Below are positions 40,610 to 49,334 of a stretch of 64,000 bases of DNA, piece after piece. Source of the DNA: Paracoccaceae bacterium. GTDB lineage: Bacteria; Pseudomonadota; Alphaproteobacteria; Rhodobacterales; Rhodobacteraceae. Location: assembly GCA_902631295.1 (NCBI GenBank), contig CACOXV010000002.1, positions 62,001-126,000 of the forward strand, read 5' to 3'. Position 1 is the first letter of the stretch; the number at the start of each line of letters is the position of its first letter. A program made the position numbers and the translations under genes. The notes below the pieces were generated by a model, which worked only from the letters and a program-made list of their open reading frames with translations, did no database searches and was not told the origin of the DNA.

Positions 40610-41080
40610 TTATGATAATCCGTCCGCCTTCCGCATTTGCCTTGCTCTGGAAAGAATCGCGTTTTCTATTTCTTTCATTGTAGCTGTATTAACTGGTCCA
40701 GATTTTGTCTGCATTGCAATCCTAAGGGACCTAGCTTCCAGTGCGGGATCTATTACATATATTGTAGCGCGGTATTGTATTTTACCGCCAGGCGGCACTC
40801 CAAAACCTTTGACGATCACGCCTGAAAATGGATCGATAGTTTCAATTGGCATGAAGTCTAAAACATCTAGTGCTGCCTGCCAAATATATCGATTCACTTT
40901 TACTGGTTCTCGCGTCGCCTCTCTGTTAAATGCGTCCCATATAGTTTCACGATCTTCACTTTCTGCTGCTGGCAGTCTTGATAAATAGCTTTTATCATCC
41001 AATGTATTAGAATCGCCGCCGCAGCCTGGTATCAATAAGACGGTTAAAAACGCTAAAAGAGTAAAATTTAATTTAGTCAT
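40610..41080 (-). CDS. DUF3576 lipoprotein
   Basis: This 156-residue protein has a signal peptide and lipobox (LLIPGCGG), followed by the DUF3576 core: VNRYIWQAALDVLDFMPIETIDPFSGVIV and a C-terminal amphipathic helix with ARQMRKADGL. In alphaproteobacteria it regularly precedes leuS, as here (159 bases upstream of the leuS start). It is expected in the periplasm or outer membrane; function unknown. Confidence 0.85.
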   Translation of the reverse strand: MTKLNFTLLAFLTVLLIPGCGGDSNTLDDKSYLSRLPAAESEDRETIWDAFNREATREPVKVNRYIWQAALDVLDFMPIETIDPFSGVIVKGFGVPPGGKIQYRATIYVIDPALEARSLRIAMQTKSGPVNTATMKEIENAILSRARQMRKADGLS

Positions 41081-41345
41081 GCGATCCTCAAACTCGATTT
41101 AACAAATTTACATGAGCTATTAACTTTGAGCAAGCGGCTATTATTTAGACTATATTTACTTTACGAGGCTCAATAGATTAGCCGTATTTTACAGTGTGGC
41201 AAACCTGCATCATATTTTTTGATCCTCAACAGCTACGGTGAGATTAGGTTGCACTGAGGGGCATAAACTTGTCAAAACTAACATATTCCTGCGTCGGAGA
41301 TTCTGTCGTAGGCCAATTTGTTTATTATAACCCGAGGGATAAAAA

Positions 41346-42176
41346 ATGAAAAAAGTTCTACTAGCGACATCAGCGCTGACACTATCAGCAGGGTTCGCAT
41401 CAGCAGACGTCTCAATGTCAGGTACAGGTGGGGCCGGTGTATTCGGTGCAAACGGTGCTGACCTTTCAGTATATTCAGGCGTAGATTTAGGTTTCTCACT
41501 TAGTGGTGCATCAGACAATGGTATGACCTTTTCTGCTTCATTAGATATGGGCGGCGGTCAAACTCTAGATGCTGGCGATTTTGAATTAGACACACAGGAC
41601 ATGGGTGTTGATGATAACGTTTCAGTTACCATTGGGGTTTCAGGCCTAACAATAGTATTGTCTCAAAACGGTGTTGACGATCTCTATGACGACGATATCG
41701 CAGGCGACATTGGTATTTCTGGTGCAATGGGCGATCTTACCTACAGCGTAACAACAGGCCTTGAAGATGATGATCCAACATCATTGTCAGTTGGGTACAG
41801 CGCTGGTGCAATATCAGGTTCTGTAGCAACTTCTGACGAAGGCGACGCATCAAACGTATCTATTTCATATGCGATGGGTGATATCACCGTAAGTGCAGAA
41901 TCAGATACAGATCGAACAGGTGCCGATACTTCATCAGTTACAGTATCGTACGCAATGTCAGATGGTATGACAGTTTCTCTAGAGAATTCAGAGGATGTAA
42001 ATGAAATTTCAGTTGCATATTCCTCAGGCGCAATTTCAGTTGGCGTAAGTGCTGACGATGCGGCAACTGAATCTTGGGAAGCTACAATGGCTTATGATTT
42101 AGGTGGCGGAGCAACGTTTAACCTAGGTACTAACCAAGATGAGACAACTTTCGCAGGCGTAGGTTTCTCATTCTAA
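41346..42176 (+). CDS. Outer-membrane porin (Rhodobacter type)
   Basis: This 276-residue protein begins with a signal peptide (MKKVLLATSALTLSAGFASA) followed by alternating short strands and Gly/Asp/Ser-rich turns. It ends in GVGFSF, a C-terminal Phe as required for BAM recognition. The sequence is strongly acidic with repeated SVSYAMSDG- and AISG-type strand modules. It should form a trimeric general-diffusion channel. At 276 residues it is slightly shorter than the ~300 of classical Rhodobacter porins. A GAGGGA Shine-Dalgarno precedes it and a strong terminator follows, indicating a highly expressed single-gene unit. Confidence 0.9.
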   Translation: MKKVLLATSALTLSAGFASADVSMSGTGGAGVFGANGADLSVYSGVDLGFSLSGASDNGMTFSASLDMGGGQTLDAGDFELDTQDMGVDDNVSVTIGVSGLTIVLSQNGVDDLYDDDIAGDIGISGAMGDLTYSVTTGLEDDDPTSLSVGYSAGAISGSVATSDEGDASNVSISYAMGDITVSAESDTDRTGADTSSVTVSYAMSDGMTVSLENSEDVNEISVAYSSGAISVGVSADDAATESWEATMAYDLGGGATFNLGTNQDETTFAGVGFSF

Positions 42177-42200
42177 TTATTTAAATATAATTAAAAATTA

Positions 42201-42229
42201 AGGCGATCTAGTTAGGTCGCCTTTTTTTA
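42201..42229 (+). terminator. Rho-independent terminator of the porin gene
   Basis: AGGCGATCT pairs with AGGTCGCCT (9 pairs including one G-U) across a 4-base loop AGTT, and the right arm runs into a T-run (42222-42228). It lies 24 bases after the porin stop codon. This is the clearest intrinsic terminator in the window. Confidence 0.92.
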
Positions 42230-42289
42230 TATACTTTGCATTTTTAATTTACTATCGGACAACCAACTTGTTTTATATGAGTTCTTTTG

Positions 42290-42940
42290 ATGTCACTTTA
42301 TGATATAAAATCAAGAATAGCTGATGCAGAGGCAAAATATTCTAAACCTCTAAATTCGACTTCTTTAATTGCAGTCTCTAAATTACAGCCAAATGAACGT
42401 GTCTTAAAAGTTCTCGATGCTGGGCATCGGGAATTCGGTGAGAATTACGTCCAGGAGGCGGCCAGTAAATGGCCAACTTGGCGAGAAAATTACAGTCAAT
42501 TAAAACTACACATGCTAGGCCCACTGCAAACAAATAAGGCCAGGCAGGCTATGGAATTATTCGACTGTATTCACTCTCTCGATCGCCCAAAGCTCGCAAA
42601 AACAATAGCAAGATTAGCGCAAGAACTTGGTAAATGTCCAAAACTTTTCATACAGGTGAATACTGGCGCTGAAGTTCAAAAGGCTGGTATCCTGTTAAAG
42701 GATTTAGAAACTTTTATATTGGATTGTCGGTCGAAAGACCTGAACATTGTGGGTTTGATGGCTATTCCGCCTGTAGATGAGGAGGTTAGTCTACATTTTG
42801 CCCTTCTAAGGAAGCTAGCCGACGACAATGGTATCGCGGGATTATCAATGGGTATGTCTAACGATTTTGAGAAAGCCATTTCTTTTGGAGCCACGCACGT
42901 GCGAGTCGGGTCAGCTATTTTTGGGTCACGCCCTAAATAA
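42290..42940 (+). CDS. YggS/PLPBP family pyridoxal phosphate homeostasis protein
   Basis: This ~216-residue alanine-racemase-fold protein binds PLP through Lys31 in LIAVSKLQP. FGENYVQEAASKW and LHMLGPLQTNKARQA are the family's conserved segments, with a closing SMGMSNDFEKAISFGATHVRVGSAIFG phosphate-binding region. It buffers PLP and affects amino-acid balance rather than catalysing a known reaction. ATG 42290 is preferred to the adjacent upstream TTG. Confidence 0.93.
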   Translation: MSLYDIKSRIADAEAKYSKPLNSTSLIAVSKLQPNERVLKVLDAGHREFGENYVQEAASKWPTWRENYSQLKLHMLGPLQTNKARQAMELFDCIHSLDRPKLAKTIARLAQELGKCPKLFIQVNTGAEVQKAGILLKDLETFILDCRSKDLNIVGLMAIPPVDEEVSLHFALLRKLADDNGIAGLSMGMSNDFEKAISFGATHVRVGSAIFGSRPK

Positions 42941-42941
42941 T

Positions 42942-43436
42942 TTAAACGGTTATTTTAGTACCGTATGAAACTTTTGCGGCAAGCCATTTTAAAGCTGCTC
43001 GTGACATGGCAATGCTTCCATTAGTTGGAGCTTTTTCATATCTCCACTGGTGGATAAAAAATGCGGAGCCCCTTCCTATAATTGCACCGGGCCAATTCCA
43101 ATCTGTTAGTAGGATAAGATCATAGGTAGGTGTTGGGATACGTAACTTTTTTCTCGAATATTTGTCTGAAAAAGGCACCATCAGGTTATAGTCTGGGTCT
43201 CTAACATCGTTAGACCAGAAAGAATTTGGTAGAATTGGCATTGCCCAGTCTCTTGGTTTTCTGATTCTATCCGGGCGGTAAAGCATTCCTATAATGTGGT
43301 GATCACCGCTTGGTGTTGTTTTCTCATGCTCTCTTACGCGCCTAGAAACACCTCCCTTTCCAATAGAAACAGGGATAATTCGATCGGGGCAAATTAAACC
43401 TTTTGACGTTAAAATCAGATTTGTATTTCGTAGCAT
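42942..43436 (-). CDS. L,D-transpeptidase (YkuD) homologue with active-site Cys replaced by Ser
   Basis: This 164-residue YkuD-like protein has the substrate-entry segment KTTPSGDHHIIGMLYRPDR, then LILLTDWNWPGAIIGRGSAFFIHQWR with the catalytic His. Where active relatives have PTxGC(V/I)A, this one reads PTNGSIAMS: codon 141 is AGC (Ser) at 43014-43016. Active enzymes use that Cys to attack the stem peptide and form 3-3 cross-links. No signal peptide is evident. It overlaps ribA by one base, as in other Rhodobacteraceae. The change could mean loss of function, a weak Ser hydrolase, or a read error. Confidence 0.8.
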   Translation of the reverse strand: MLRNTNLILTSKGLICPDRIIPVSIGKGGVSRRVREHEKTTPSGDHHIIGMLYRPDRIRKPRDWAMPILPNSFWSNDVRDPDYNLMVPFSDKYSRKKLRIPTPTYDLILLTDWNWPGAIIGRGSAFFIHQWRYEKAPTNGSIAMSRAALKWLAAKVSYGTKITV

Positions 43437-44530
43437 TATAATAAATGACCAGATTTTGTGGCCTTTATACCAAGATAGTGTGCATTGAATTCGTTTTCGT
43501 CCACTTTGAGAGCTAACCGCTCCATAACCTTAACGCCATTTTCTTCTAATAACTGGATTTTTCTGGGGTTATTTGTCATTAGCCGAATTGAAGTTATTTT
43601 TAACTCTTTTATAATAGATGCTCCAATCTGAAAGTTACGTTCGTCATCCTCAAACCCAAGGCGATGGTTGGCCTCAACTGTATCGAAGCCTTCGTCTTGT
43701 AATGCATAGGCACGCATTTTATTGGCAAGACCAATACCCCTTCCTTCTTGGTTAAGATAAAGTAAAATCCCTGAACCATTTTGATTTATTTGGTTCATAG
43801 CTTCGCCCAATTGGGCTCCACAATCACATTTTAGGCTGCCCAAAACGTCACCGGTAAAACATGCTGAGTGTATTCTTACAAGAACAGGGTTATTTCTATC
43901 AATTTCTCCATATTCCATTACGTAATGTTCAGGCCCGGCTAAGTCGGGCCTGAAAACATGAAGTTTACCAGATGTTGCTGTTTCAGTTGGAAGTGTTGCA
44001 GCAATTACCTCACGTGTAATGGGCTCTTTTTTAAAAAACGATATTAAATCTTCAGCTTCTATAAAGTTTAAATTATCAATCTTCATTTTTGAAGTCTTTA
44101 AATTAGCACTTAAAATTGTGGGCAAAAGTTCCACGGATTTGCTCAATAATAATCCTAATTTTTCCACTATAGTGTCTCCTCCCCTCATTTGAACAAATGG
44201 ACCTTTTATTCCAAATGTTAGGTCCTTTGATGGGTCAGCTACAGCTTTAAGCCAATCTAAATTACGATCAGCTGGAACTTTAATGCGTGCCAAACTTTTG
44301 TCGTAATAAGACATCTTAAGGGTACTTGCCCGCTGCGACGATATTACAAGCGTGAGTTCTTCTAACCAAGACCGAATAAAATCGAAACGTTTTTGATTTA
44401 AAGTCTCTACTGGTGCTATAAGATACGTCTCATCACTTTGGATAACTACTGGTATGCCCAAACGCAGATCTGTGTAGATTCTAGAAACCCGCTCATCCAC
44501 TGTGATATTTATATCGTTAATTTTTTTCAT
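43436..44530 (-). CDS. ribA: GTP cyclohydrolase II
   Basis: This 364-residue enzyme opens GTP to the first committed riboflavin precursor. The C-terminal ~200 residues form the catalytic domain, with zinc ligands in CFTGDVLGSLKCDCG, LYLNQEGRGIGLANK, and RLMTNNPRKI. The N-terminal ~160 residues resemble neither a complete DHBP synthase (RibB) nor anything else I can name; such extensions are common in alphaproteobacterial RibA. No FMN riboswitch is visible upstream. Confidence 0.92.
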   Translation of the reverse strand: MKKINDINITVDERVSRIYTDLRLGIPVVIQSDETYLIAPVETLNQKRFDFIRSWLEELTLVISSQRASTLKMSYYDKSLARIKVPADRNLDWLKAVADPSKDLTFGIKGPFVQMRGGDTIVEKLGLLLSKSVELLPTILSANLKTSKMKIDNLNFIEAEDLISFFKKEPITREVIAATLPTETATSGKLHVFRPDLAGPEHYVMEYGEIDRNNPVLVRIHSACFTGDVLGSLKCDCGAQLGEAMNQINQNGSGILLYLNQEGRGIGLANKMRAYALQDEGFDTVEANHRLGFEDDERNFQIGASIIKELKITSIRLMTNNPRKIQLLEENGVKVMERLALKVDENEFNAHYLGIKATKSGHLL

Positions 44531-44689
44531 TTAATAAAGGTCTAACGCGTTTCTTTGGGTAGTGGAACGTAATTTTGAAAGTTTTTATAAGAATGTTCAA
44601 GTAGATCTTTGACTAATATTTTGATATAAAAAATAGAGATTTTGCCTCTGGTAAAAATTTTCATAAGTCTAGGGAATACGCACACGCTG

Positions 44690-45376
44690 ATGTTACAACG
44701 CAAAAAATTATTGTTGGTTGAAGGCGACGCAATAGTCTTATCCGCGTTATGCGATTTGCTTATGCCAGATGATAAATTTCATCTGACTACCGCAACGAGT
44801 TGCGGCGAGGCGGAATTTCTTGTTAAAGATAATCATTTTGATTTAATTATTTTAAATCCTGAATTGTTAAAAGGTAGAATACAAAAATACTTGGAACTAA
44901 TTGGTCTTACTGGGGTTTTGGCTCCAATAATTTTTACTGGTGAGGTTAAAGATTTTCCCGAGGTTGAAGATCAAAACATAGGGCGCTTATTATTTTGTAT
45001 TCAAAGGCCATTTAAAATAATTATGCTTTTAGAATGTATTAGACGTTTGCTTTCGAAGCACGATTTTTCTTCTGAAGTAATAATCGCGCTAGGTAATATT
45101 CAGTTTTTCCCAGGTTCTAAATTTATAAAGATGGAGAATGGACAGAAGGTAAATTTAACTGAAAAAGAGACAAATATATTGAAATACTTATGTCAATCAA
45201 AAGACCAGATAGTTTCAAGAGAGGTTTTGTTGAATGAGGTTTGGGGCCATACTACAAGCCTAACAACACATACATTAGAAACCTATATATATCGACTTCG
45301 ACAGAAGATTAGTGCTAAATTAAATGGTAAAGAACTTATTATTACCAAAAAGGGTGGCTATCAGTTGTTGGCCTAG
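44690..45376 (+). CDS. OmpR-family response regulator with degenerate receiver
   Basis: This ~228-residue protein has an N-terminal receiver-like domain and a C-terminal winged helix (VNLTEKETNILKYL, VSREVLLNEVWG, HTLETYIYRLRQKI). The receiver lacks key residues: the phospho-accepting Asp is Asn56 (LIILNPEL), the acidic pair is reduced to E-G-D, and the KPF Lys is Arg (QRPF). DNA binding should be intact but phosphorelay control should not. ATG 44690 is preferred to an upstream in-frame TTG (44642) because it places the first strand normally. It is divergent from ribA and precedes xth, without a histidine kinase. Confidence 0.83.
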   Translation: MLQRKKLLLVEGDAIVLSALCDLLMPDDKFHLTTATSCGEAEFLVKDNHFDLIILNPELLKGRIQKYLELIGLTGVLAPIIFTGEVKDFPEVEDQNIGRLLFCIQRPFKIIMLLECIRRLLSKHDFSSEVIIALGNIQFFPGSKFIKMENGQKVNLTEKETNILKYLCQSKDQIVSREVLLNEVWGHTTSLTTHTLETYIYRLRQKISAKLNGKELIITKKGGYQLLA

Positions 45377-45421
45377 TATTTAACTCAATATTTGAGACTT
45401 ATAAGTGATTTTGGAGGTTAT

Positions 45422-46210
45422 GTGATTTTGAAAGTAGCAACATGGAATATAAATTCCTTTCGTCTACGAGAAAACTTAATAGTGCGAGCTATAAATCAGT
45501 ACTCACCCGATTTAATTTGCTTACAGGAATGTAAATCCCCTGTTGAAAAAATGCCATTTGAAGCTTTTAAAGAACTTGGGTATTCATACTACGCTGCAAG
45601 AGGTCAAAAAGGTTACAACGGTGTAGCAATTTTGTCGAAGTTACCAATCAAAGCAGAGTTCTCTGAGGATTTTGCGAATTTAGGTGATGCTCGCCATGTG
45701 GCTGCAGTTTTAGAGAGTGGTATAACAATTCATAATTTCTATGTTCCAGCTGGTGGTGATGAACCTGATCCAAAAATAAACGAAAAATTTTCCCAGAAAC
45801 TAGATTACTTAACCCATATGGAGCAGTATTTTGATAATATTAACATTAAAAACTCGATATTAGTTGGTGATCTCAATATCGCACCTACACCTGATGACGT
45901 GTGGGACCACAAGAAACTATCCACAGTCGTAAGTCACACACCAATTGAAATTGAATACCTTAAAAAAGTCCAAGAATCAGGTCAGTGGATAGACGTTGTC
46001 AGACAGTTCCACCCTGATGAAAAACTTTTTTCATGGTGGTCATATCGGGCTAAGGATTGGAGTGCTGCAGATAAAGGTAGGCGACTTGATCATTTGTGGG
46101 CTTCTCCAGACATTTCAAACCGTGTCACTTCGGTGGTAGTAGCGCGCGATGTAAGGGGTTGGGAGCAGCCAAGTGATCATGCACCAATTTTTGTAGTTTT
46201 TGATGTTTAA
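45422..46210 (+). CDS. xth: Exodeoxyribonuclease III / AP endonuclease
   Basis: This ~262-residue enzyme incises DNA at abasic sites and degrades 3' ends. Family motifs are VATWNINSFR, LQECKSP (metal-binding Glu), LVGDLNIAP (Asp/Asn), RLDHLWAS and a terminal SDHAPI (catalytic Asp-His). The start is uncertain: GTG 45422 lies 4 bases after GGAGG, while TTG 45428 gives the family's usual MKVATWN start with a 10-base spacing. Confidence 0.94.
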   Translation: MILKVATWNINSFRLRENLIVRAINQYSPDLICLQECKSPVEKMPFEAFKELGYSYYAARGQKGYNGVAILSKLPIKAEFSEDFANLGDARHVAAVLESGITIHNFYVPAGGDEPDPKINEKFSQKLDYLTHMEQYFDNINIKNSILVGDLNIAPTPDDVWDHKKLSTVVSHTPIEIEYLKKVQESGQWIDVVRQFHPDEKLFSWWSYRAKDWSAADKGRRLDHLWASPDISNRVTSVVVARDVRGWEQPSDHAPIFVVFDV

Positions 46211-46263
46211 TTTTTGATCGTAAAAGCCCATATAGAATGAACGTAGTTATATAGAGGTTAAAA

Positions 46264-47175
46264 ATGTTGGAATTTGGTGTGGATAAATCTTCAGCTGATG
46301 ATTTAATTAAAGATGTTAATGAAGATACTTTCATGGCGGATGTTATTGATGCCAGTCAGGAGGTGCCAGTCATCGTTGATTTTTGGGCGCCCTGGTGCGG
46401 TCCATGTAAAACACTGGGGCCAATGCTTGAAAAAGCCGTTTTGGCTGCTAAAGGTGCGGTACGTATGGTAAAAGTAAATATTGATGATAATCAAGCAATC
46501 TCGGGTCAGCTGCGAGTGCAGTCAATTCCAACTGTCTATGCATTTCATAAGGGGCAACCAGTAGACGCCTTTCAAGGCGCTGTTCCTAACTCTGAAATAG
46601 ATGCGTTTGTGGCTAAAGTGATTGAAACAAGTGGTGGCGAAGTCAATGGCGGTCTGTCTGATGCGCTTAATAGTGCAGAAGAGATGCTTGAGGGCGGGGC
46701 TGCGAGTGATGCGGCAGAAGTTTTTTCAGCTATAATTGAAGAAGACAATCAAAACGTTAAAGCATACAGCGGGTTAGCAAGGGCCAAATTAGATCTTGAA
46801 GATATTGAAGGGGCTGAGGCTGTTTTGAATGGTGTTCCTGCCGATATTTCTGATAGCCCAGAAATCGAAGCAGTCTTTGCTAAAATTTCATTGGCGAGAC
46901 AGACTCTTAACGTAGGTCCTTTGTCAGAGTTAGAAGCCGTAGTCGCTGCTGATCCATCGAATAGCAAAGCTCGCTTTGAATACTCTCAGGCACTCTATGC
47001 TGCGGATAAGATTGAAGAAGCAGTAGCTCAATTACTTGAGCTTTTCGGAACAGATTCGGATTGGAACGATGGTGCAGCTAAGGCCCAGTTATTTACAATA
47101 TTTGATGCTCTCGAGCCGAACGATCCAATCGTCTTGAATGGTAGAAGAAAATTAAGCAGTATGATATTTGCTTAA
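46264..47175 (+). CDS. Thioredoxin-TPR fusion protein (CnoX/YbbN-like)
   Basis: This 303-residue protein has an N-terminal thioredoxin domain with an intact WAPWCGPCK active site (Cys45, Cys48), followed by a helical TPR-type region (residues ~140-303). This is the architecture of CnoX (YbbN), a chlorine-inducible holdase that works with GroEL and protects substrates from over-oxidation. Most alphaproteobacterial members keep the CGPC pair, as here, whereas E. coli CnoX has SxxC. It precedes the LON-domain and Trm112 genes. Confidence 0.9.
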   Translation: MLEFGVDKSSADDLIKDVNEDTFMADVIDASQEVPVIVDFWAPWCGPCKTLGPMLEKAVLAAKGAVRMVKVNIDDNQAISGQLRVQSIPTVYAFHKGQPVDAFQGAVPNSEIDAFVAKVIETSGGEVNGGLSDALNSAEEMLEGGAASDAAEVFSAIIEEDNQNVKAYSGLARAKLDLEDIEGAEAVLNGVPADISDSPEIEAVFAKISLARQTLNVGPLSELEAVVAADPSNSKARFEYSQALYAADKIEEAVAQLLELFGTDSDWNDGAAKAQLFTIFDALEPNDPIVLNGRRKLSSMIFA

Positions 47176-47201
47176 CCTTCAGATTGGGCTAAATACCGTT
47201 C

Positions 47202-47840
47202 ATGAGCAAAAATCTCGAGTTTCCGGATGTTTTACCAGTTTTCCCTTTACCTAGGGCCCTATTGCTGCCTCGGGCGAGGCTTCCCTTACACATTTTTGAG
47301 CCAAGATACTTAGCAATGGTTGAGGATATAATGAAAACTTCCCATCGGCTTTTAGGAATGATCCAGCCAAGTGAATACGACGGAAAGGAGCGCCTCAGTG
47401 CAATTGGTTGTGCCGGCAAATTGACCCAATTTTCGGAGACAGAGGACGGACGTTATATGATCACTATTACTGGGGTCTCCAGGTATAGGATTGGTGACGA
47501 GATTGAGGGTTTTCATCCTTATCGTAAATTTAAAGTTGATTGGAATGGTTTTGATCAGGATCACGGTTCCACCGAAAAAGACCCAAAGCTAAACAGGAAA
47601 TTTTTCTTTGATCTTTTGTCAAAATACCTAAAAAGACGCGGGCTCTCTACAGATTGGGAGTCTTTAAGGGACGCAGATGATGAATTGCTAATAAACGCGT
47701 TATCTATGATGTTAGATTTTGAAGTAGAGGAAAAGCAGGCGTTGCTAGAAGCTCCATCTTTGGTAACTCGGCGCGAAACATTGGTAACGCTAATTGAATA
47801 CAATTTAAGAGGTGGTTCAAGTGAGGAAATCTTGCAGTGA
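47202..47840 (+). CDS. LON substrate-binding domain protein
   Basis: This 212-residue protein contains only the N-terminal substrate-recognition (PUA-like) domain of Lon: [37 protein letters not shown], and a helical tail. No AAA+ or protease part exists, and length is normal for the stand-alone family. Function is not established; it may recognise misfolded proteins. The stop overlaps the start of the Trm112-like gene by 4 bases (GTGA), implying coupling. Confidence 0.9.
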   Translation: MSKNLEFPDVLPVFPLPRALLLPRARLPLHIFEPRYLAMVEDIMKTSHRLLGMIQPSEYDGKERLSAIGCAGKLTQFSETEDGRYMITITGVSRYRIGDEIEGFHPYRKFKVDWNGFDQDHGSTEKDPKLNRKFFFDLLSKYLKRRGLSTDWESLRDADDELLINALSMMLDFEVEEKQALLEAPSLVTRRETLVTLIEYNLRGGSSEEILQ

Positions 47841-48049
47841 GTAAACCTGATGAGGAAAAAATTGGCCAAGATCAAAAGTTCGCACCATCAATGCTTGAAG
47901 CACTTGTGTGCCCTCTTACTCATTCGCTACTAGAATATAACTCTGAAACTCAGGAACTTATATCTCGTAAGGCTAGTTTGGCTTTTCCAATTCGAAATGG
48001 TATACCGATAATGTTGGTCGATGCTGCCAGAAGTATTGATACCGATTAG
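47837..48049 (+). CDS. Trm112-like small protein (YcaR/UPF0434 family)
   Basis: This 70-residue protein has core [17 protein letters not shown], then [25 protein letters not shown], the UPF0434/Trm112 pattern. Most of the Cys residues that bind zinc in eukaryotic Trm112 are missing; only CP remains. Such proteins activate methyltransferases in archaea and eukaryotes, but the bacterial role is unclear. It starts with GTG and overlaps the LON-domain gene by 4 bases and the convergent UbiH-like gene by 4. Confidence 0.85.
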   Translation: MSKPDEEKIGQDQKFAPSMLEALVCPLTHSLLEYNSETQELISRKASLAFPIRNGIPIMLVDAARSIDTD

Positions 48050-49266
48050 TGCATTAGTCGAGGTAGTTCCCCAGTTATGCCTGCAGCCTCTTTAATAATA
48101 TTTCTTTTTGCGACGGGAATACTGTTGAGTAATTTTAATCCAATGTTACGCGCGAGACGAAGCGCTTCATTTTCATTTGAAAATAGCTTGTTGAATAAGT
48201 CAGTACTGTAAGCAAGCTGGGCACTATCGAACCTACGCCATTCTTCATAACGCTTCAGGACCCCTAAACTTCCAAGATCCTCTCCTCGATGATGAGCATC
48301 TTGTATAATATGAGCTAAAACAGCAATATCCTTGAAACCCGCGTTCAAACCCTGTCCGGCGATGGGGTGCACACTATGTGCGGCGTCACCAATCAATGCT
48401 AATCGTTCGTCGATAAACCGATCCGCTATGCTTAATTCTAGAGGATAGGTGTGTCTATCACCTATGATTTTAAATTCACCTAAAAAATTGCCAAGACGAG
48501 CTGCTAATATTTTTGTGTATTTTATGTCGTCAAACAAGTTAATCGTTTTAGCAGTAGCATCCTGCTCAGTCCAAACTATAGAAGAGCGCTTTCCGGTCAT
48601 TGGTAGAACGGCAAGAGGTCCGCTAGGCATAAAATATTGCCAAGCTACTCCATTATGATCAGCCTCATGTTCGATAGCACAGACAAGCGCACTTTGATTG
48701 TATTTCCAACCTGACTTTTTTATCTCTGCTCGGTTGGCTAGCTCACTGTTTCGTCCATCTGCTCCAACCAAGAGCTTAGTATTAAGTTTTTCACCATTAT
48801 CTAGGGTAACGCTTATGTATCCACTCTGTTTTTTGTGTTCTATAACCTTAGACCTAAATTTATAATCTATCTGGTCGTTTTTATTAATCTTAGTGAACAT
48901 TGCTTCGCGAATAAACCTATCTTCTACCATTTGGCCCATTGGTCCATCGTGGATTTCATTATTATCAAAATGTAAACTAAATAGAGATGGTCCCTGTACT
49001 AGTTTGCCGTCTAAAACTTTAATATCTAAAATAGGTTGTGACTTGTGTATTATATCTTCAAAAATATTGAGATTTTTTAACAAACGGACAGAGCTTAAAG
49101 CTAATGCGTAGCTTCTGCCGTCAAAACGACTTAGCACGCTTGCTTCATTATTTTTTGAATCTAATACTATTGTGGTAAACCCAATGTTGGCTGCGGCAAT
49201 TGCCATTAATGATCCGTTTAGCCCACCACCTACTATTATAATGTCACTATCTAATTCCATGATCAT
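48046..49266 (-). CDS. FAD-dependent UbiH/Coq6-family hydroxylase
   Basis: This 406-residue flavoprotein mono-oxygenase has the N-terminal dinucleotide fold [15 protein letters not shown], the [13 protein letters not shown] motif (DG), and the second FAD motif [21 protein letters not shown]. The UbiH/UbiF/VisC/Coq6 family hydroxylates the ubiquinone ring at the inner membrane; which position this one modifies cannot be told from sequence. The start is ATG 49266 or 49260. The gene converges with the Trm112-like gene and is divergent from the amidase pseudogene. Confidence 0.9.
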   Translation of the reverse strand: MIMELDSDIIIVGGGLNGSLMAIAAANIGFTTIVLDSKNNEASVLSRFDGRSYALALSSVRLLKNLNIFEDIIHKSQPILDIKVLDGKLVQGPSLFSLHFDNNEIHDGPMGQMVEDRFIREAMFTKINKNDQIDYKFRSKVIEHKKQSGYISVTLDNGEKLNTKLLVGADGRNSELANRAEIKKSGWKYNQSALVCAIEHEADHNGVAWQYFMPSGPLAVLPMTGKRSSIVWTEQDATAKTINLFDDIKYTKILAARLGNFLGEFKIIGDRHTYPLELSIADRFIDERLALIGDAAHSVHPIAGQGLNAGFKDIAVLAHIIQDAHHRGEDLGSLGVLKRYEEWRRFDSAQLAYSTDLFNKLFSNENEALRLARNIGLKLLNSIPVAKRNIIKEAAGITGELPRLMH

Positions 49267-49334
49267 ATAATGACGTTTAGATTAGATTTGTCCATGAGGT
49301 GGATTGCCGCTAAACTTTATAGAAAGATAAGACA

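Noticed and set aside
44090-44530. A complete RibB (DHBP synthase) domain fused to RibA
   Set aside because: The N-terminal ~160 residues lack recognisable RibB active-site motifs; only the GTP cyclohydrolase II domain is supported.
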